Source of the DNA: Streptomyces gelaticus | GTDB taxonomy: Bacteria; Actinomycetota; Actinomycetes; Streptomycetales; Streptomycetaceae | Direction of reading: 5' to 3' | NCBI RefSeq assembly: GCF_014649535.1 | Contig: NZ_BMTF01000012.1 | Span: 29,401-93,400, forward strand | Length of the DNA stretch: 64,000 nucleotides | In this document: piece by piece, positions 9,526 to 18,548 of the stretch | How the letters are laid out: every line of letters starts with the position of its first letter | How positions within the stretch are numbered: position 1 is the first letter of the stretch | Translations under genes and position numbers: made by a program | Notes under the pieces: generated by a model | The model's database searches: none | Told to the model about the DNA's origin: nothing | Seen by the model: the letters and a program-made list of their open reading frames with translations, nothing else

Positions 9526-9735
9526 GCCGGTTCCCAGGTCTGGCCCGCCTCGGGAGTGGTGTTGTATTTCGGCCCAGCGTGCTCAGATCGCGCCGACGTG
9601 TGCGCGAGGGTGGAACAACACCGTCGTAGTGCGCAGCGTCGGCAACACCGCTTCCATACAGGGCCATTGGGGGTCCGCCAGATCTCCACGAACCATCCCC
9701 GGATTCACGGCCTGGACCAACCTCTCACAGAAGAT

Positions 9736-10410
9736 CTACGATTCCGGGAGCAGGGACCAGAAGCGATTGACGATGTCGTCGATATAGCGCCGCCCGTCCT
9801 CGCCGGATGCGCCGGTGCCGCCGGCCCGGCTGAGAGTGGCGGCCATGAGGTCCTGGTACTCCTGATGCATGGTGCGCAGGGGGTCCTGCAGGGCGCGGCG
9901 GTCCGTGGAGATGAGGCGGGCAATGGCACGGATATGGGCTTGCCAGCGGGTGGAGACGGCCTCGGTGAGGAGTCGGGTGAGTTCTTCCTCCAGGCCGGTG
10001 ATGGCGATGAAGTCGCGCGGGGGAAGACCGAGGAACTCGCCGAGTTTGGCGGAATGCCGTTTGTCACCGGCCCATCGGCCGGTTTCTTCCATCTGGCGGT
10101 AGGCGTCGAGGGTGAGGCCGGTGGCGCGGGCGACGTCCTCAGCGGCGAGCCCACGGGCCAGGCGGTGTTCGCGCAAGGTGTGGGGGGTGCCCATGAGTTC
10201 GCTGGGGGTGCACCACAGGGCTGCGGCCAGGGCGGCGACCTCGCCGTGGGCGGGCAGGGCGGTGCCGCGTTCCCATGCGGTGATGTGGTCGGGAGTGATG
10301 TGGGTCATGCCGTACGAGGCGCGCATGCCGTAAGCGACATGGCCCGGAGCCATCCCGAGTTTCTCGCGCAGGATGCGGGCGGCGCGCCTGTTGAAAGGTA
10401 GCGGAGGGTG
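9736..10410 (-). CDS. XRE-family DNA-binding regulator
   Basis: About 224 aa. It appears to carry two helix-turn-helix units. One is around ARILREKLGMAPGHVAYGM with ITAWERGTALP, the XRE recognition segment followed by the WERG motif. The second is around LREHRLARGLAAEDVARA with YRQMEETGRW. The C-terminal half is helical and of unknown function. The longest frame opens with TTG at 10443. I prefer GTG at 10410, which lies 6 nt after a TACTCT -10-like element, so it may be leaderless. The gene is divergent from the purine permease, but nothing ties the two. Confidence 0.8.
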   Translation of the reverse strand, partial: HPPLPFNRRAARILREKLGMAPGHVAYGMRASYGMTHITPDHITAWERGTALPAHGEVAALAAALWCTPSELMGTPHTLREHRLARGLAAEDVARATGLTLDAYRQMEETGRWAGDKRHSAKLGEFLGLPPRDFIAITGLEEELTRLLTEAVSTRWQAHIRAIARLISTDRRALQDPLRTMHQEYQDLMAATLSRAGGTGASGEDGRRYIDDIVNRFWSLLPES

Positions 10411-10698
10411 CACGGGCCGAGAGTAAAGAGTTACCCGGGTCAATTCCAGAGGGCACTTTCATCTTATTCCCGTTTTGGTGGGATAGGTCACCAGCATTTC
10501 GGCAGGAACTCGCACGGGCGGTGTGTGTGAGTCAACTGGAGAAAGCTGCAAAGAGGTTGTGGCGGAATAGTCGCCACGTATGATCCGCTCGCAAGACGCC
10601 GCACGTGTGTTCGCACCGCCGACTGTCACGGGCTCACGGCGGCACCGCCATGCCTTTTTCCCCTTTCCCTCTTCCCCGCAGGTCCAGGAGACGCAGTC

Positions 10699-12144
10699 AT
10701 GCAAACCAGCACGACAGGCCCGGCGTACGAGCCGACAACCGGATCGGGCGGACCGCTCGACCGGTTCTTCCGCATCAGTGAACGCGGCTCGACCTACGGT
10801 CGTGAGATACGTGGCGGGTTCGCCACATTCTTCACCATGGCGTACATCCTCGTGCTCAACCCGATCATCCTCGGCAGCACCGAGGACAAGTTCGGCGAGC
10901 AGCTGGATGCCACCCAACTGGCCACCGCGACAACCCTTGTGGCCGCCGTGATGACCGTGATCATGGGTGTGGCCGGCAATCTGCCGCTCGCCCTGGCCGC
11001 GGGCCTGGGTCTCAACGCCGTCGTCGCCTTCCAGATCGCTCCCCTGATGAGCTGGGACGACGCGATGGGCCTCATCGTGCTCGAAGGTCTGCTGATCTGC
11101 GTCCTGGTGATGACCGGTCTGCGCGAGGCCGTCATGCACGCCATTCCGCAGCCCCTCAAGCAGGCCATCAGTGTCGGCATCGGCCTGTTCATCGCCTTCA
11201 TCGGCTTCGTGGACTCCGGGTTCGTCACCCGCGTCCCGGACGCCGCGAACACCACCGTGCCCGTTCAGCTCGGCACGGGCACCCTCACCGGCTGGCCCAC
11301 GCTCGTCTTCTGCATCGGTGTGCTGGTGACGATCGTCCTCCTGGCCCGCAAGGTGAAGGGCGCCATCCTCATCAGCATCGTCCTGATGACCGTCCTCGCC
11401 GTCATCATCAACGCGATCGCCGACGTCAAGACCTGGGGCCTGACCGAGCCCTCGCTGCCCGACAAGCCCATCGCGGCCCCCGACTTCGGACTCCTGGGCA
11501 ACTTCGACCTGTTCGGCTCGTTCAGCCAGATCAGCGTGCTGACCGTCATCCTGCTCATCTTCACCCTCATCCTGTCCGACTTCTTCGACACGATGGGCAC
11601 CATCGTCGGCGTCACCGCCGAAGCGGGGCTCCTCGACGAGCGCGGCCAGGTCCCCGGCCTGGGCCGCGTCCTGCTCATCGACGGCGCAGCCGCCGTCGCG
11701 GGCGGCGCCGCCTCCGCCTCGTCCGCCACCACCTACATCGAGTCCGCCGCCGGTGTCGGCGAAGGGGCGCGCACCGGTTTCGCCAATCTCATCACCGGTG
11801 GCCTGTTCGCCCTCGCCCTCTTCTTCACCCCCGTTCTGACCATCGTGCCCCTCCAGGCCGCGTCCCCCGCCCTCGTCGCGGTCGGGTTCCTGATGATGAC
11901 CCAGGTCAAGCACATCGACTGGGACCGGTACGAACTCGCCGTCCCCGCGTTCCTGACCATCGCCGTCATGCCGCTCACCTACTCCATCACCAACGGCATC
12001 GGCGCCGGCTTCGTCTCGTACGTGGTCATCAAGGCGTGCCTGGGCAAGGCCCGCGAGGTCCACTGGCTGCTCTGGGGCACCGCGGCGCTCTTCCTCGTCT
12101 ACTTCGGCATCGACCCGCTGGAGCAGCTGCTTGACATCAAGTAG
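10699..12144 (+). CDS. NCS2-family purine permease (AzgA type)
   Basis: Integral membrane transporter of 481 aa with 12 or more hydrophobic segments. It belongs to the AzgA-like branch of NCS2, which imports adenine, guanine or hypoxanthine by proton symport. Family hallmarks are the N-terminal RGGFATFFTMAYILVLNP, GLGLNAVVAFQ and the DFFDTMGT motif. Length is typical (430-490 aa). The ATG follows CAGGAG at good spacing. A GC-rich hairpin lies 20 bp after the stop, so it is probably a single-gene transcript. Confidence 0.92.
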   Translation: MQTSTTGPAYEPTTGSGGPLDRFFRISERGSTYGREIRGGFATFFTMAYILVLNPIILGSTEDKFGEQLDATQLATATTLVAAVMTVIMGVAGNLPLALAAGLGLNAVVAFQIAPLMSWDDAMGLIVLEGLLICVLVMTGLREAVMHAIPQPLKQAISVGIGLFIAFIGFVDSGFVTRVPDAANTTVPVQLGTGTLTGWPTLVFCIGVLVTIVLLARKVKGAILISIVLMTVLAVIINAIADVKTWGLTEPSLPDKPIAAPDFGLLGNFDLFGSFSQISVLTVILLIFTLILSDFFDTMGTIVGVTAEAGLLDERGQVPGLGRVLLIDGAAAVAGGAASASSATTYIESAAGVGEGARTGFANLITGGLFALALFFTPVLTIVPLQAASPALVAVGFLMMTQVKHIDWDRYELAVPAFLTIAVMPLTYSITNGIGAGFVSYVVIKACLGKAREVHWLLWGTAALFLVYFGIDPLEQLLDIK

Positions 12145-12164
12145 CCGCACGGACACCCGCCAAC

Positions 12165-12197
12165 GGGCCGGCTCCGACCACCCTGTCGGACCGGCCC
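12165..12197 (+). terminator. Terminator hairpin after the purine permease
   Basis: An inverted repeat beginning GGGCCGG and ending CCGGCCC, with internal CCGAC/GTCGG pairing and a short loop. It starts 20 bp after the permease stop and lies between convergent genes. It lacks a U-tract, as is common in Streptomyces. Confidence 0.6.
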
Positions 12198-12314
12198 GGT
12201 CGGCTTCCCGGGGCCGATCACGTGCCCCCGAGCCCCTGGGCCCGGCTGCTGGGCACGATGTGGCGTGCGCTGCTTGTCGCCGTCTTCTCCGCGCGAGCAC
12301 CCTCTGGTGTCAGG

Positions 12315-13157
12315 TCAGCTTCGATTGCGGATCATCGACATCAGCAGCTCGTGGGTTTCGGCGTCGGCGGCCACAACGAGTCCGCGGCCTGCCTGCCCGA
12401 GCGGAGCTCCGTCGATTCCGGTGACTACGCAGCCGGTGGCCCGGCACAGAGCGATGCCTGCGGCGAAATGCACGCTGCCGCGGAAATCCCCGCCATCGGT
12501 GACATACGCTGCACGCTTGCCCGCAGCGACCCAGGCCAACGCCAGCGTCGTGGATACGACCCGCGGCCGGAACCGCTCGATGAACCCGGGGTGGGCCAGC
12601 AGATCCACCGCCCGGAAGCCGGGCGCGTTCGGGAACGGCGGGTCCAGGTTGACATCCACCAGTTGGGTGGCGGGCGTGGGAGACAGCCGGACGTCAGCAC
12701 CGTCGTGCCGCATCCACGCGGTCTCACCGTCAGTGAAGAAGACCTCGCCACTGAACGGGTCGGCCACCGCCGCCGCCCCGTCATACAGCGCCACGTTGAC
12801 AGCCACCAGCATGTTGCCGACGGCGTAGTTCAGCGTGCCGCACAAGGGATCGACCAACCACCGGCGCGCAGCGCCGGCGGCCCCCTGCTCCCCGCTCTCC
12901 TCACCGAGCACCGCATCCTCGGGCCGAGCGGCACGGATGACGCCGAGAATCGTCTTCTCGGCCTCGACATCGGCGGCGGTGGCGAAGTCCCCGGCTCCCT
13001 TGTGGATGCGAGTGAGGTTCCGGCCGTACATCGTGCGCACCACGTGTGCGCCGGCCTGTGCTGCCGCTATCGCCACCCCGGCATCGTCAAGGCCCGCGTA
13101 TGAGTTCGTCACGCCGTGCATGATATCGGCGGCGACTTCCACCGATCGGACAGGCAT
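12315..13157 (-). CDS. Inositol-monophosphatase-family protein with altered metal ligands
   Basis: About 280 aa with the IMPase fold: DFATAADVEAEKTIL (motif with first metal-site Asp), LGEESGE, and a late AAG-containing helix. The core motif WxVDPxDGTxNY is changed to WLVDPLCGTLNY, replacing the second Asp metal ligand with Cys. The WDxAAG motif is changed to VHFAAG, replacing another Asp ligand with His. True IMPases and fructose-bisphosphatases need these acids for Mg2+. It may therefore be catalytically weak, use other metals or be a non-enzymatic relative. The start is uncertain: 13157 is used, with 13175 (GTG) and 13121 as alternatives. Confidence 0.75.
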   Translation of the reverse strand: MPVRSVEVAADIMHGVTNSYAGLDDAGVAIAAAQAGAHVVRTMYGRNLTRIHKGAGDFATAADVEAEKTILGVIRAARPEDAVLGEESGEQGAAGAARRWLVDPLCGTLNYAVGNMLVAVNVALYDGAAAVADPFSGEVFFTDGETAWMRHDGADVRLSPTPATQLVDVNLDPPFPNAPGFRAVDLLAHPGFIERFRPRVVSTTLALAWVAAGKRAAYVTDGGDFRGSVHFAAGIALCRATGCVVTGIDGAPLGQAGRGLVVAADAETHELLMSMIRNRS

Positions 13158-13382
13158 GGACCCACGTGCGCCCACGAAAGGTGACTGATTTTCCGGGAGT
13201 TGGGGGCTGCGTTGGTGAGCCGGGCGACGAACGCGAAGTCGTTCCCGCCGCCAGCGGTGTGATGGAAGGACGGGACGGCGGTGCAGGTCGCCGACGGTGC
13301 GATGTGCTCCGGATCAGTGCTCCGGCCCGGGGCGCAGCCGTGTCTCGGCCATCAATGCGGTCCGGTCCGGCACTCTGTGCCC

Positions 13383-13655
13383 ATGACCGATGTCTTCGAG
13401 CACACCCCGCAGGTCTGGAATGCCGCGCAGCTTCGCGACGCGCTGAAGGACCTGCCCGATGATGCGCCCATCCATATCGGCGTGGCGGACGACCCCGGGG
13501 ACTTCGAGGGATACCGGGACTTCGTCCTCGTGGGCGCACATCAGGTGGAGAACTGGTGGCCGGCCACCTCCACGGCGCCGGAACGCATCGAAACGGCGGA
13601 GGCGCTGACGCTGTTCGCCGACTGGGAGGCCGGCGCGTACGACCGGCTGGACTGA
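13383..13655 (+). CDS. Small acidic protein of unknown function (DUF6225-like)
   Basis: Protein of 90 aa, rich in Asp, Glu and Trp, without membrane segments or signal peptide. It contains ALKDLPDDAPIHIGVADDPG and an aromatic VENWWPATS. I recognise it only as a small cytoplasmic protein family common in Streptomyces. No Shine-Dalgarno is visible. CACTCT ending 6 nt before the ATG could be a leaderless -10 element. Neighbours give no functional clue. Confidence 0.7.
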   Translation: MTDVFEHTPQVWNAAQLRDALKDLPDDAPIHIGVADDPGDFEGYRDFVLVGAHQVENWWPATSTAPERIETAEALTLFADWEAGAYDRLD

Positions 13656-13739
13656 GCCGGCACCCGCCGAGCCACGGTGCCCGGCCCGTGCTCGACCTGT
13701 ACGGCAAGAACCTCTGTGCCGAACGCGCCTTCGAGGCCG

Positions 13740-14882
13740 TCACTGTGCGGAGTTGCCGCGGTGACCGGCGACCTCGTCGGCGCTGCGGGGCTCTGTGCGC
13801 GGCTGCTGGTTGAGCTTGTGGCGAGCGATGGAGGAGTGCCGGTAGACCTCCTTGCGGGCCCGCATGATGTTGCCCAGAGGCGCGTGCTCGGCGGTGACCC
13901 GCCATGGGGTGAAGGACAGTGAGTCCATCTTCTCCAGGTTTTCCGGGCCGGAGATGTCCTGCTGTGGCAGCCGTAGCCTGGCCACGGTGACAAACGGCGA
14001 GAGCTGCTCCGGCCACTCCACCGTGGTGTCCTCCACGGGCATGCGCTCCAGGTCGGTGCAGAGCTGGACCTGGATGTCAAAGGCATAGGGGCGCTCCTGC
14101 AGCTCGGCCTGCAGGGCCGGCCGGAAGACCTCCTGCGCGGAGGTCGGGTCGATGGCGCGCCGGACCACCGCGGCGGCGAAATGCGGGGCCGGGGCGATGC
14201 GCACCTTTGCGATGTAGTCCCCGTGTCTGACCGCGCCCATCGTCCAGTAGCTCGACAGCAGTACGTTGACCGGTGGGATCTTGGACAGGCGCACAAAGGC
14301 CAGGAACTCGTCCCATGCCCAGTTGTCCTGGGCCAGGGTGCCCTTCCCGGTCACGAAATCGGCAAAAAAACGATGTGCGCCGGACCGGCCTTGGGAGAAG
14401 TAGGCCGGCGCGTTCAAGAACAGTTCCTGGATGAACAGGTAGTGCTCAACCGTGTTGCAGAAGAAGATCGGTGCGTTGATGTTCGCGTAGTCGAATGTGC
14501 CAGTGTCCGGTTCGTCTTCCAGCAGGGTCGGCCCGGCAATGCCGAAGATCTTCAGCGCCAGTCCGGTGGCGGTGCCCAGTCGCGCGTCGGCTCCGGCGTG
14601 AGGCGAGCCGTTGGAGAACCGGATGAGCGCGTCGTGGGTTCCCGGAGTCGCGTAGATGCCTTGGGCGTACTCGGGAGGCAGCCCGTCCAGGATCTCCACT
14701 TCCCCCCGGACCAGCCCGTAGCCCTTGGCATGGGCGTCGCGGAGGGCCCGGCCGGTGCCACCGGCCTCGACCGACTCGGCGATGTACGACTCGGTCTTTT
14801 TGATCACCGTTTGCAGGTTCTGGTCGAAGTGCGGGTCGTCGTCTTCGACGTCCGGCGTGTAGGGGACGAACTGTGCTGCCAT
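13740..14882 (-). CDS. Catalase-family heme protein (SrpA-like)
   Basis: 380 aa, much shorter than a full catalase (about 480-700), matching the SrpA-like minimal catalase or peroxidase group. Visible elements are a distal His in DAHAKG, RFSNGS, the heme-pocket Asn in NAPIFF, and a C-terminal proximal RxxxY (RKEVY). It is the third gene of a minus-strand unit after a 195-aa protein and a DyP peroxidase. AGAGG precedes the ATG. It probably uses hydroperoxide or organic peroxides rather than being a strong H2O2 dismutase; that is family knowledge and not shown here. Confidence 0.85.
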   Translation of the reverse strand: MAAQFVPYTPDVEDDDPHFDQNLQTVIKKTESYIAESVEAGGTGRALRDAHAKGYGLVRGEVEILDGLPPEYAQGIYATPGTHDALIRFSNGSPHAGADARLGTATGLALKIFGIAGPTLLEDEPDTGTFDYANINAPIFFCNTVEHYLFIQELFLNAPAYFSQGRSGAHRFFADFVTGKGTLAQDNWAWDEFLAFVRLSKIPPVNVLLSSYWTMGAVRHGDYIAKVRIAPAPHFAAAVVRRAIDPTSAQEVFRPALQAELQERPYAFDIQVQLCTDLERMPVEDTTVEWPEQLSPFVTVARLRLPQQDISGPENLEKMDSLSFTPWRVTAEHAPLGNIMRARKEVYRHSSIARHKLNQQPRTEPRSADEVAGHRGNSAQ

Positions 14883-14944
14883 GACTTCGACCTCTTCTCT
14901 GAGATCGTGGTGGGGATGGGGCCTCACGGGGCAGGAAACTGCCC

Positions 14945-16294
14945 TCAGTCCTCCAGTTCGGCGAGCCAGTGCAGGGCACGCAGACCCGGCAGGAAGCAGT
15001 ACTCGCCGCCACGGGTGACCACGAAGCTGGGCAGGTTCCGCAGACGGCGCCGGACCGGCTTCTCCGGGATGGTCACGCTGCCGGTTCCGCCGTGATGCCC
15101 GGCCACCGCGTCCTTCTCGCCGGGGTAACCGATGAAGTTGCCGTCGTTGACCCACTCGGCCTTGATGAATTCGAACTGTCGCTCCAGATGGGCGCCGATG
15201 AAAGCTCCTACCAGGCCGCGGTCGGCCCCGTCGTCCTCCAGTACCCCCTCGGGCAACGGCGGGCCGTAGGTCGTGCCGCGGCGGATGAGACGGTGCATCC
15301 GTGCGTCGCCGATGATGGTGGAGTCGCGGGGATTGGTGCGCCGGATGTGCGCACCGGCGGGGCACCGGAACCCTCGGTCGTCGTTCTCCCGGTACAGGAA
15401 GTTGTTGACGCGGTGCGGATCAGCCGCCAGCTCCGGGTCGTCGTGCTCCGGAGACAGCGTCAGTGGCGCCCCGCTGGGCCAGCGCCCGACCATCTTCGCC
15501 GCCAGCAGTGCCTCCTCCTCGGCACTGGCGCTGTTCGCCCGCAGGTACCGGCGCCAGGCGGCCACGTTGGTGTGGACTTTGCGCACCGCCACGTAGGTCC
15601 CGTTGCGGCCCAGGACGTCGGGGACGGGCATGGGTGGCAGGTTCCCTGTTTCATCGGGGTAGCCGAGGATGAACTCACCGGCCTTGATGGGCACTTCCTG
15701 CGGGTTGGAGCCGGGCAGCCCGACGCCCTCGATGTTCGGATGACTGATGCCGTCACGGAAGCCGAAGGTGGTGCGCCCGGTCGGAAGCTGGCGGACGTCC
15801 TGCTGCCAGATCACCTGGACACCGGGCGTGTCCTGGTAGGCGACGCGAGCCCGCTCCAGCTCCTGGTCGAGCTGCGCTGCATCGGAGGACAGGGCGCTCA
15901 GCGCGATGTGGACATCCCCGGTGCCGAACGGCGCCTCCCAGTGGTCCGGTGCGCTCTCGCCCACGTCGCCGATCAGCTCTGCCCGAGCGGCCATGCCCTC
16001 ACGAAACGCCTGCGGAAAGCTGTCCAGCGACTCCTGTGGCACCCCCAGGGCCTTCAGCCCCTGATAGGTGAACGCCACAGCCACCCAGGCGTCCTGGCTC
16101 CGGTCCGTGCCGGGCAGGCCACCCGAGGTCACCGGGAGCAACCGCCGCAGCAGGGCACGGCCGGCGCGGCGGTCGTCGACGCGCAGGAAGATGAACCGTC
16201 CCTCGTACGGGACGGGCCTCGGGCGCAGTGCCCCGCTCTGGACGTCGTCGATGTCGACGCGTACGCCGGCACTGCTGTTGTCCGCCGTGTTCAT
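14945..16294 (-). CDS. DyP-type heme peroxidase
   Basis: About 449 aa. It shows the DyP signature GFRDGIS(H)PN with its catalytic Asp, and later a heme-ligand His candidate in AGAHIRRTNPR. Two ferredoxin-like halves are expected (about 1-215 and 216-449). No Tat signal is present (the N-terminus is MNTADNSSAGVRVD), so it is a cytoplasmic or encapsulated-type member. The ATG at 16294 was chosen over a GTG at 16312 because GGAG precedes it. It lies in one unit with the SrpA-like catalase and a 195-aa protein. No encapsulin gene is visible nearby. Confidence 0.9.
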   Translation of the reverse strand: MNTADNSSAGVRVDIDDVQSGALRPRPVPYEGRFIFLRVDDRRAGRALLRRLLPVTSGGLPGTDRSQDAWVAVAFTYQGLKALGVPQESLDSFPQAFREGMAARAELIGDVGESAPDHWEAPFGTGDVHIALSALSSDAAQLDQELERARVAYQDTPGVQVIWQQDVRQLPTGRTTFGFRDGISHPNIEGVGLPGSNPQEVPIKAGEFILGYPDETGNLPPMPVPDVLGRNGTYVAVRKVHTNVAAWRRYLRANSASAEEEALLAAKMVGRWPSGAPLTLSPEHDDPELAADPHRVNNFLYRENDDRGFRCPAGAHIRRTNPRDSTIIGDARMHRLIRRGTTYGPPLPEGVLEDDGADRGLVGAFIGAHLERQFEFIKAEWVNDGNFIGYPGEKDAVAGHHGGTGSVTIPEKPVRRRLRNLPSFVVTRGGEYCFLPGLRALHWLAELED

Positions 16295-16407
16295 GATCGC
16301 TGGTGTCTCCACATCGGTCTCTGCCGGGGCGTCCCCGCAGGCACTCGTGCGCGCAGGCCGAAGCGGCCTGCCGAGGTCGGATCGGCGATGAGGGTCGGTT
16401 GTGTTTC

Positions 16408-16995
16408 TCAGGCCGCGGCTTCCTCCATCAGCTTCTGGAAGGCGGGCGTTGCCACCAATTCCGCGTTGGCCGGGTTCTCCAGCGCCGTTCGGAACTCGGG
16501 CGTGTCCAGCACCTCCTGGAACGCCTCGTCCACGCGCTGGTCCTTGTAGATCTGCTGAACGGTCAATTCGGGGTAGGCGCTGACGAAGACCCCTGCGGGC
16601 GCCTGGTGGGCGAGGAACCAGTCCTTGACCCCTGGATCTTTGATGCCGGGGAACCCTTCGCTGTGCGAGAAGACCTTGTCGAAGCGCTCCCCGACCACCG
16701 TCTTGGCGAAGTCGTCGATGTAGGTGTCCCAGGAGCCGTCGAAGACGCTGGCGAACATGAACCGGGTGTCGTCGTCGAAAATGACGTGCCGTGCGTCGTG
16801 CAGAGTGCCGATCTGTCGCAGCGCCGCATGGACGTTCTCGTCATTCGCCGCATCGCCGAGCCAGGTGAGATCCCTGCGCAATGCATCGGCCTCGCCTGCC
16901 TTGATCTCGGTGAAAACGGTGAACTCGTTGGAGACCCCGTCCGTCCTGCCCGGGTGCTCAGGATGAGCCGGTTGGGTTGCACCTGTCGCAGTCAT
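16408..16995 (-). CDS. Hypothetical protein in the peroxidase cassette
   Basis: Protein of 195 aa, not recognised. It has no signal peptide or membrane segment. The centre (FTVFTEIKAG... RHVIFDDDTRFMFASVFDG) alternates strands and helices in a way compatible with a ferredoxin-like alpha+beta domain, as in DyP-related proteins. It is the first gene of the unit with DyP and the SrpA-like catalase, and GGCAGGAG precedes the ATG. A partner or accessory role for the heme enzymes is inferred from position only. Confidence 0.65.
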   Translation of the reverse strand: MTATGATQPAHPEHPGRTDGVSNEFTVFTEIKAGEADALRRDLTWLGDAANDENVHAALRQIGTLHDARHVIFDDDTRFMFASVFDGSWDTYIDDFAKTVVGERFDKVFSHSEGFPGIKDPGVKDWFLAHQAPAGVFVSAYPELTVQQIYKDQRVDEAFQEVLDTPEFRTALENPANAELVATPAFQKLMEEAAA

Positions 16996-17575
16996 CGCGA
17001 AGCTCTCCTGCCACGGATCGGTGCGAGGGGTGCCAAGCGCCCGGACATGGGGCGCCGTCGCCCTCACGCTTTCATCCTGACCACACACCCGCTGTCTCGC
17101 ATCCCCGGCTCGGGGTGATGTGGTCACCCGAGGGTCGGATTGTCGACAGCACCGCGGCAACCAGCAGGCCGAAGCCCTCGCGCTCCCAGAACCTCCCGAG
17201 GACAGATGCGCAGGGGCGCAGGACCATGGAAGGGGGACGTGCCGGATTGGTCTCGTCGCATTGTCGGGCAACTGTTTCCGCGTGGTCGAAGGGCGGCCAC
17301 GTGTCCCCCGGCGCCCTGGCTGAGTCGGCTTGAGCGGCGAAGCGCTCAGCGGTCCGGAGCATCGGGCCCGAGTTGCGGACGGTACTGACTGCCGAGGTCG
17401 TCACCTCTCCGGAAGCGGACCTTCCGGAGAGGTGACGACCCAGTTCCGGGGCCCTTGCCATACGCCCCGAACGCGTCCACGACAGTCCCATGGCTGCGCA
17501 TGCGGGCAGCCGGAGCATGCACTCCTACCCGGCCTTGCCCGCCTCGATCACCCCTGACCCCAGCTGGAGGCAATC
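16996..17575. other. Gene-poor stretch with a strong palindrome
   Basis: About 580 bp between the peroxidase cassette and the GAP-family gene. Several short ORFs cross it on both strands, but none has a ribosome site, typical codon bias or a recognisable product. Its only clear feature is the perfect hairpin at 17396-17440. Confidence 0.5.
17396..17440. repeat. Perfect 20-bp inverted repeat with 5-nt loop
   Basis: Arms 17396-17415 and 17421-17440 are exact reverse complements (left arm starts GGTCGTCACC, right arm ends GGTGACGACC) around the loop CGGAC. No T-tract follows on either strand. It could be a strong terminator, an RNA processing hairpin, or a relic of a mobile palindromic element. 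It lies 136 bp before the next gene. Confidence 0.8.
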
Positions 17576-18253
17576 ATGGGCACAGTTCTCGGTGACGTAC
17601 TGGGTTTTGCGGCAGGCGTCGCGATCAGTCCGCTCCCGATCATCGCGATCATCCTTGTCCTCGCCACACCGCGGGGAGGTCTCAACGGACTGCTCTTCAC
17701 GGTCGGCTGGATCCTGGGACTGTCGGCACTGGGCGCGGTGATGCTGGCGATCGACTCCCCCGCAGGCGCCTCCACCCACAATCACCCGGCCACCTGGGTA
17801 GGGGCTCTCAAGCTCGCTCTGGGCGTGCTCCTCGTCCTCTTCGGCGCCCGGCAGTGGCACCGGCGCCCCAAGGATCCCTCGCAAGCTCAGCTGCCGAAGT
17901 GGATGGGCGTGATCGACCGCCTCACGCCGATCAAGGTCCTCGGGCTCGGAACGGCCCTGGCCGCGCTCAACGCCAAGAACGCCCCGCTGACCATCGCCGC
18001 GGGCGCCACGATCGGCTCAGCAGGGCTGCCGGTCGGGCAGGAGATCGCGTCGCTGGCAATCTTCGTCCTGATCGCCACCCTCGGCCTGCTGGCCCCCCTG
18101 GGGGTCTTCCTGCTCGGAGGAAAGCGAGCGGAAACGACTCTCGGAAGCTGGAAGGACTGGGCAGCCCAGCACAACGTCGCCGTGATGGCAGTCCTGTTCT
18201 TCGTTCTCGGGCTGAAGCTGCTCGGAGACGGCATCTCCGTCCTCACCTCCTGA
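17576..18253 (+). CDS. GAP-family (Sap-type) polytopic membrane protein
   Basis: 225 aa with about six hydrophobic segments, arranged like LysE-type and GAP/Sap-family membrane proteins: GFAAGVAISPLPIIAIILV, GLLFTVGWILG, ALGVLLVLFG and a C-terminal VAVMAVLFFVLGLKLLG. Mycobacterial relatives help move glycolipids (sulfolipid-1-addressing, GPL-addressing). For Streptomyces members the cargo is unknown. GGAGG precedes the ATG. Family placement rests on the segment pattern and the ISPxP motif. Confidence 0.78.
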   Translation: MGTVLGDVLGFAAGVAISPLPIIAIILVLATPRGGLNGLLFTVGWILGLSALGAVMLAIDSPAGASTHNHPATWVGALKLALGVLLVLFGARQWHRRPKDPSQAQLPKWMGVIDRLTPIKVLGLGTALAALNAKNAPLTIAAGATIGSAGLPVGQEIASLAIFVLIATLGLLAPLGVFLLGGKRAETTLGSWKDWAAQHNVAVMAVLFFVLGLKLLGDGISVLTS

Positions 18254-18548
18254 AGGCGCCCGACCAGGCGCGGCAAGGCAGTCCGATCGCAGACGTGCGA
18301 GAACGCACGGCACTGGGGCTTCGACCACTCGGAAGCCCTCGGCCTCCAGGCTTCCTCAAGGGGGACACCGTGGTCGACGCCGATACCAAAAGCGGCCTCG
18401 GCCGTGCGGCCGTCGTACTGCGGGAACCAGCTGCCCGACACGGCACGGCACCGGTCGTCCTGGACCACGTCCTGGCCGTCGCGATCCGTGTCACAAGGGC
18501 CCCGAAAGCGTGGCTGAACGGTGACATCGAGGCTCCAGGATTGTGGCT

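Noticed and set aside
10459..12300. 613-aa open frame on the minus strand
   Set aside because: It lies opposite the AzgA-type permease and reads as an acidic, low-complexity shadow with no family motif.
17072..17518. 148-aa minus-strand ORF in the gene-poor stretch
   Set aside because: It crosses the perfect palindrome, has no ribosome site and no recognisable motif; treated as non-coding.
18254..18548. Small coding region between the GAP-family and PH-domain genes
   Set aside because: The open frames there have no start with a ribosome site and no recognisable product.
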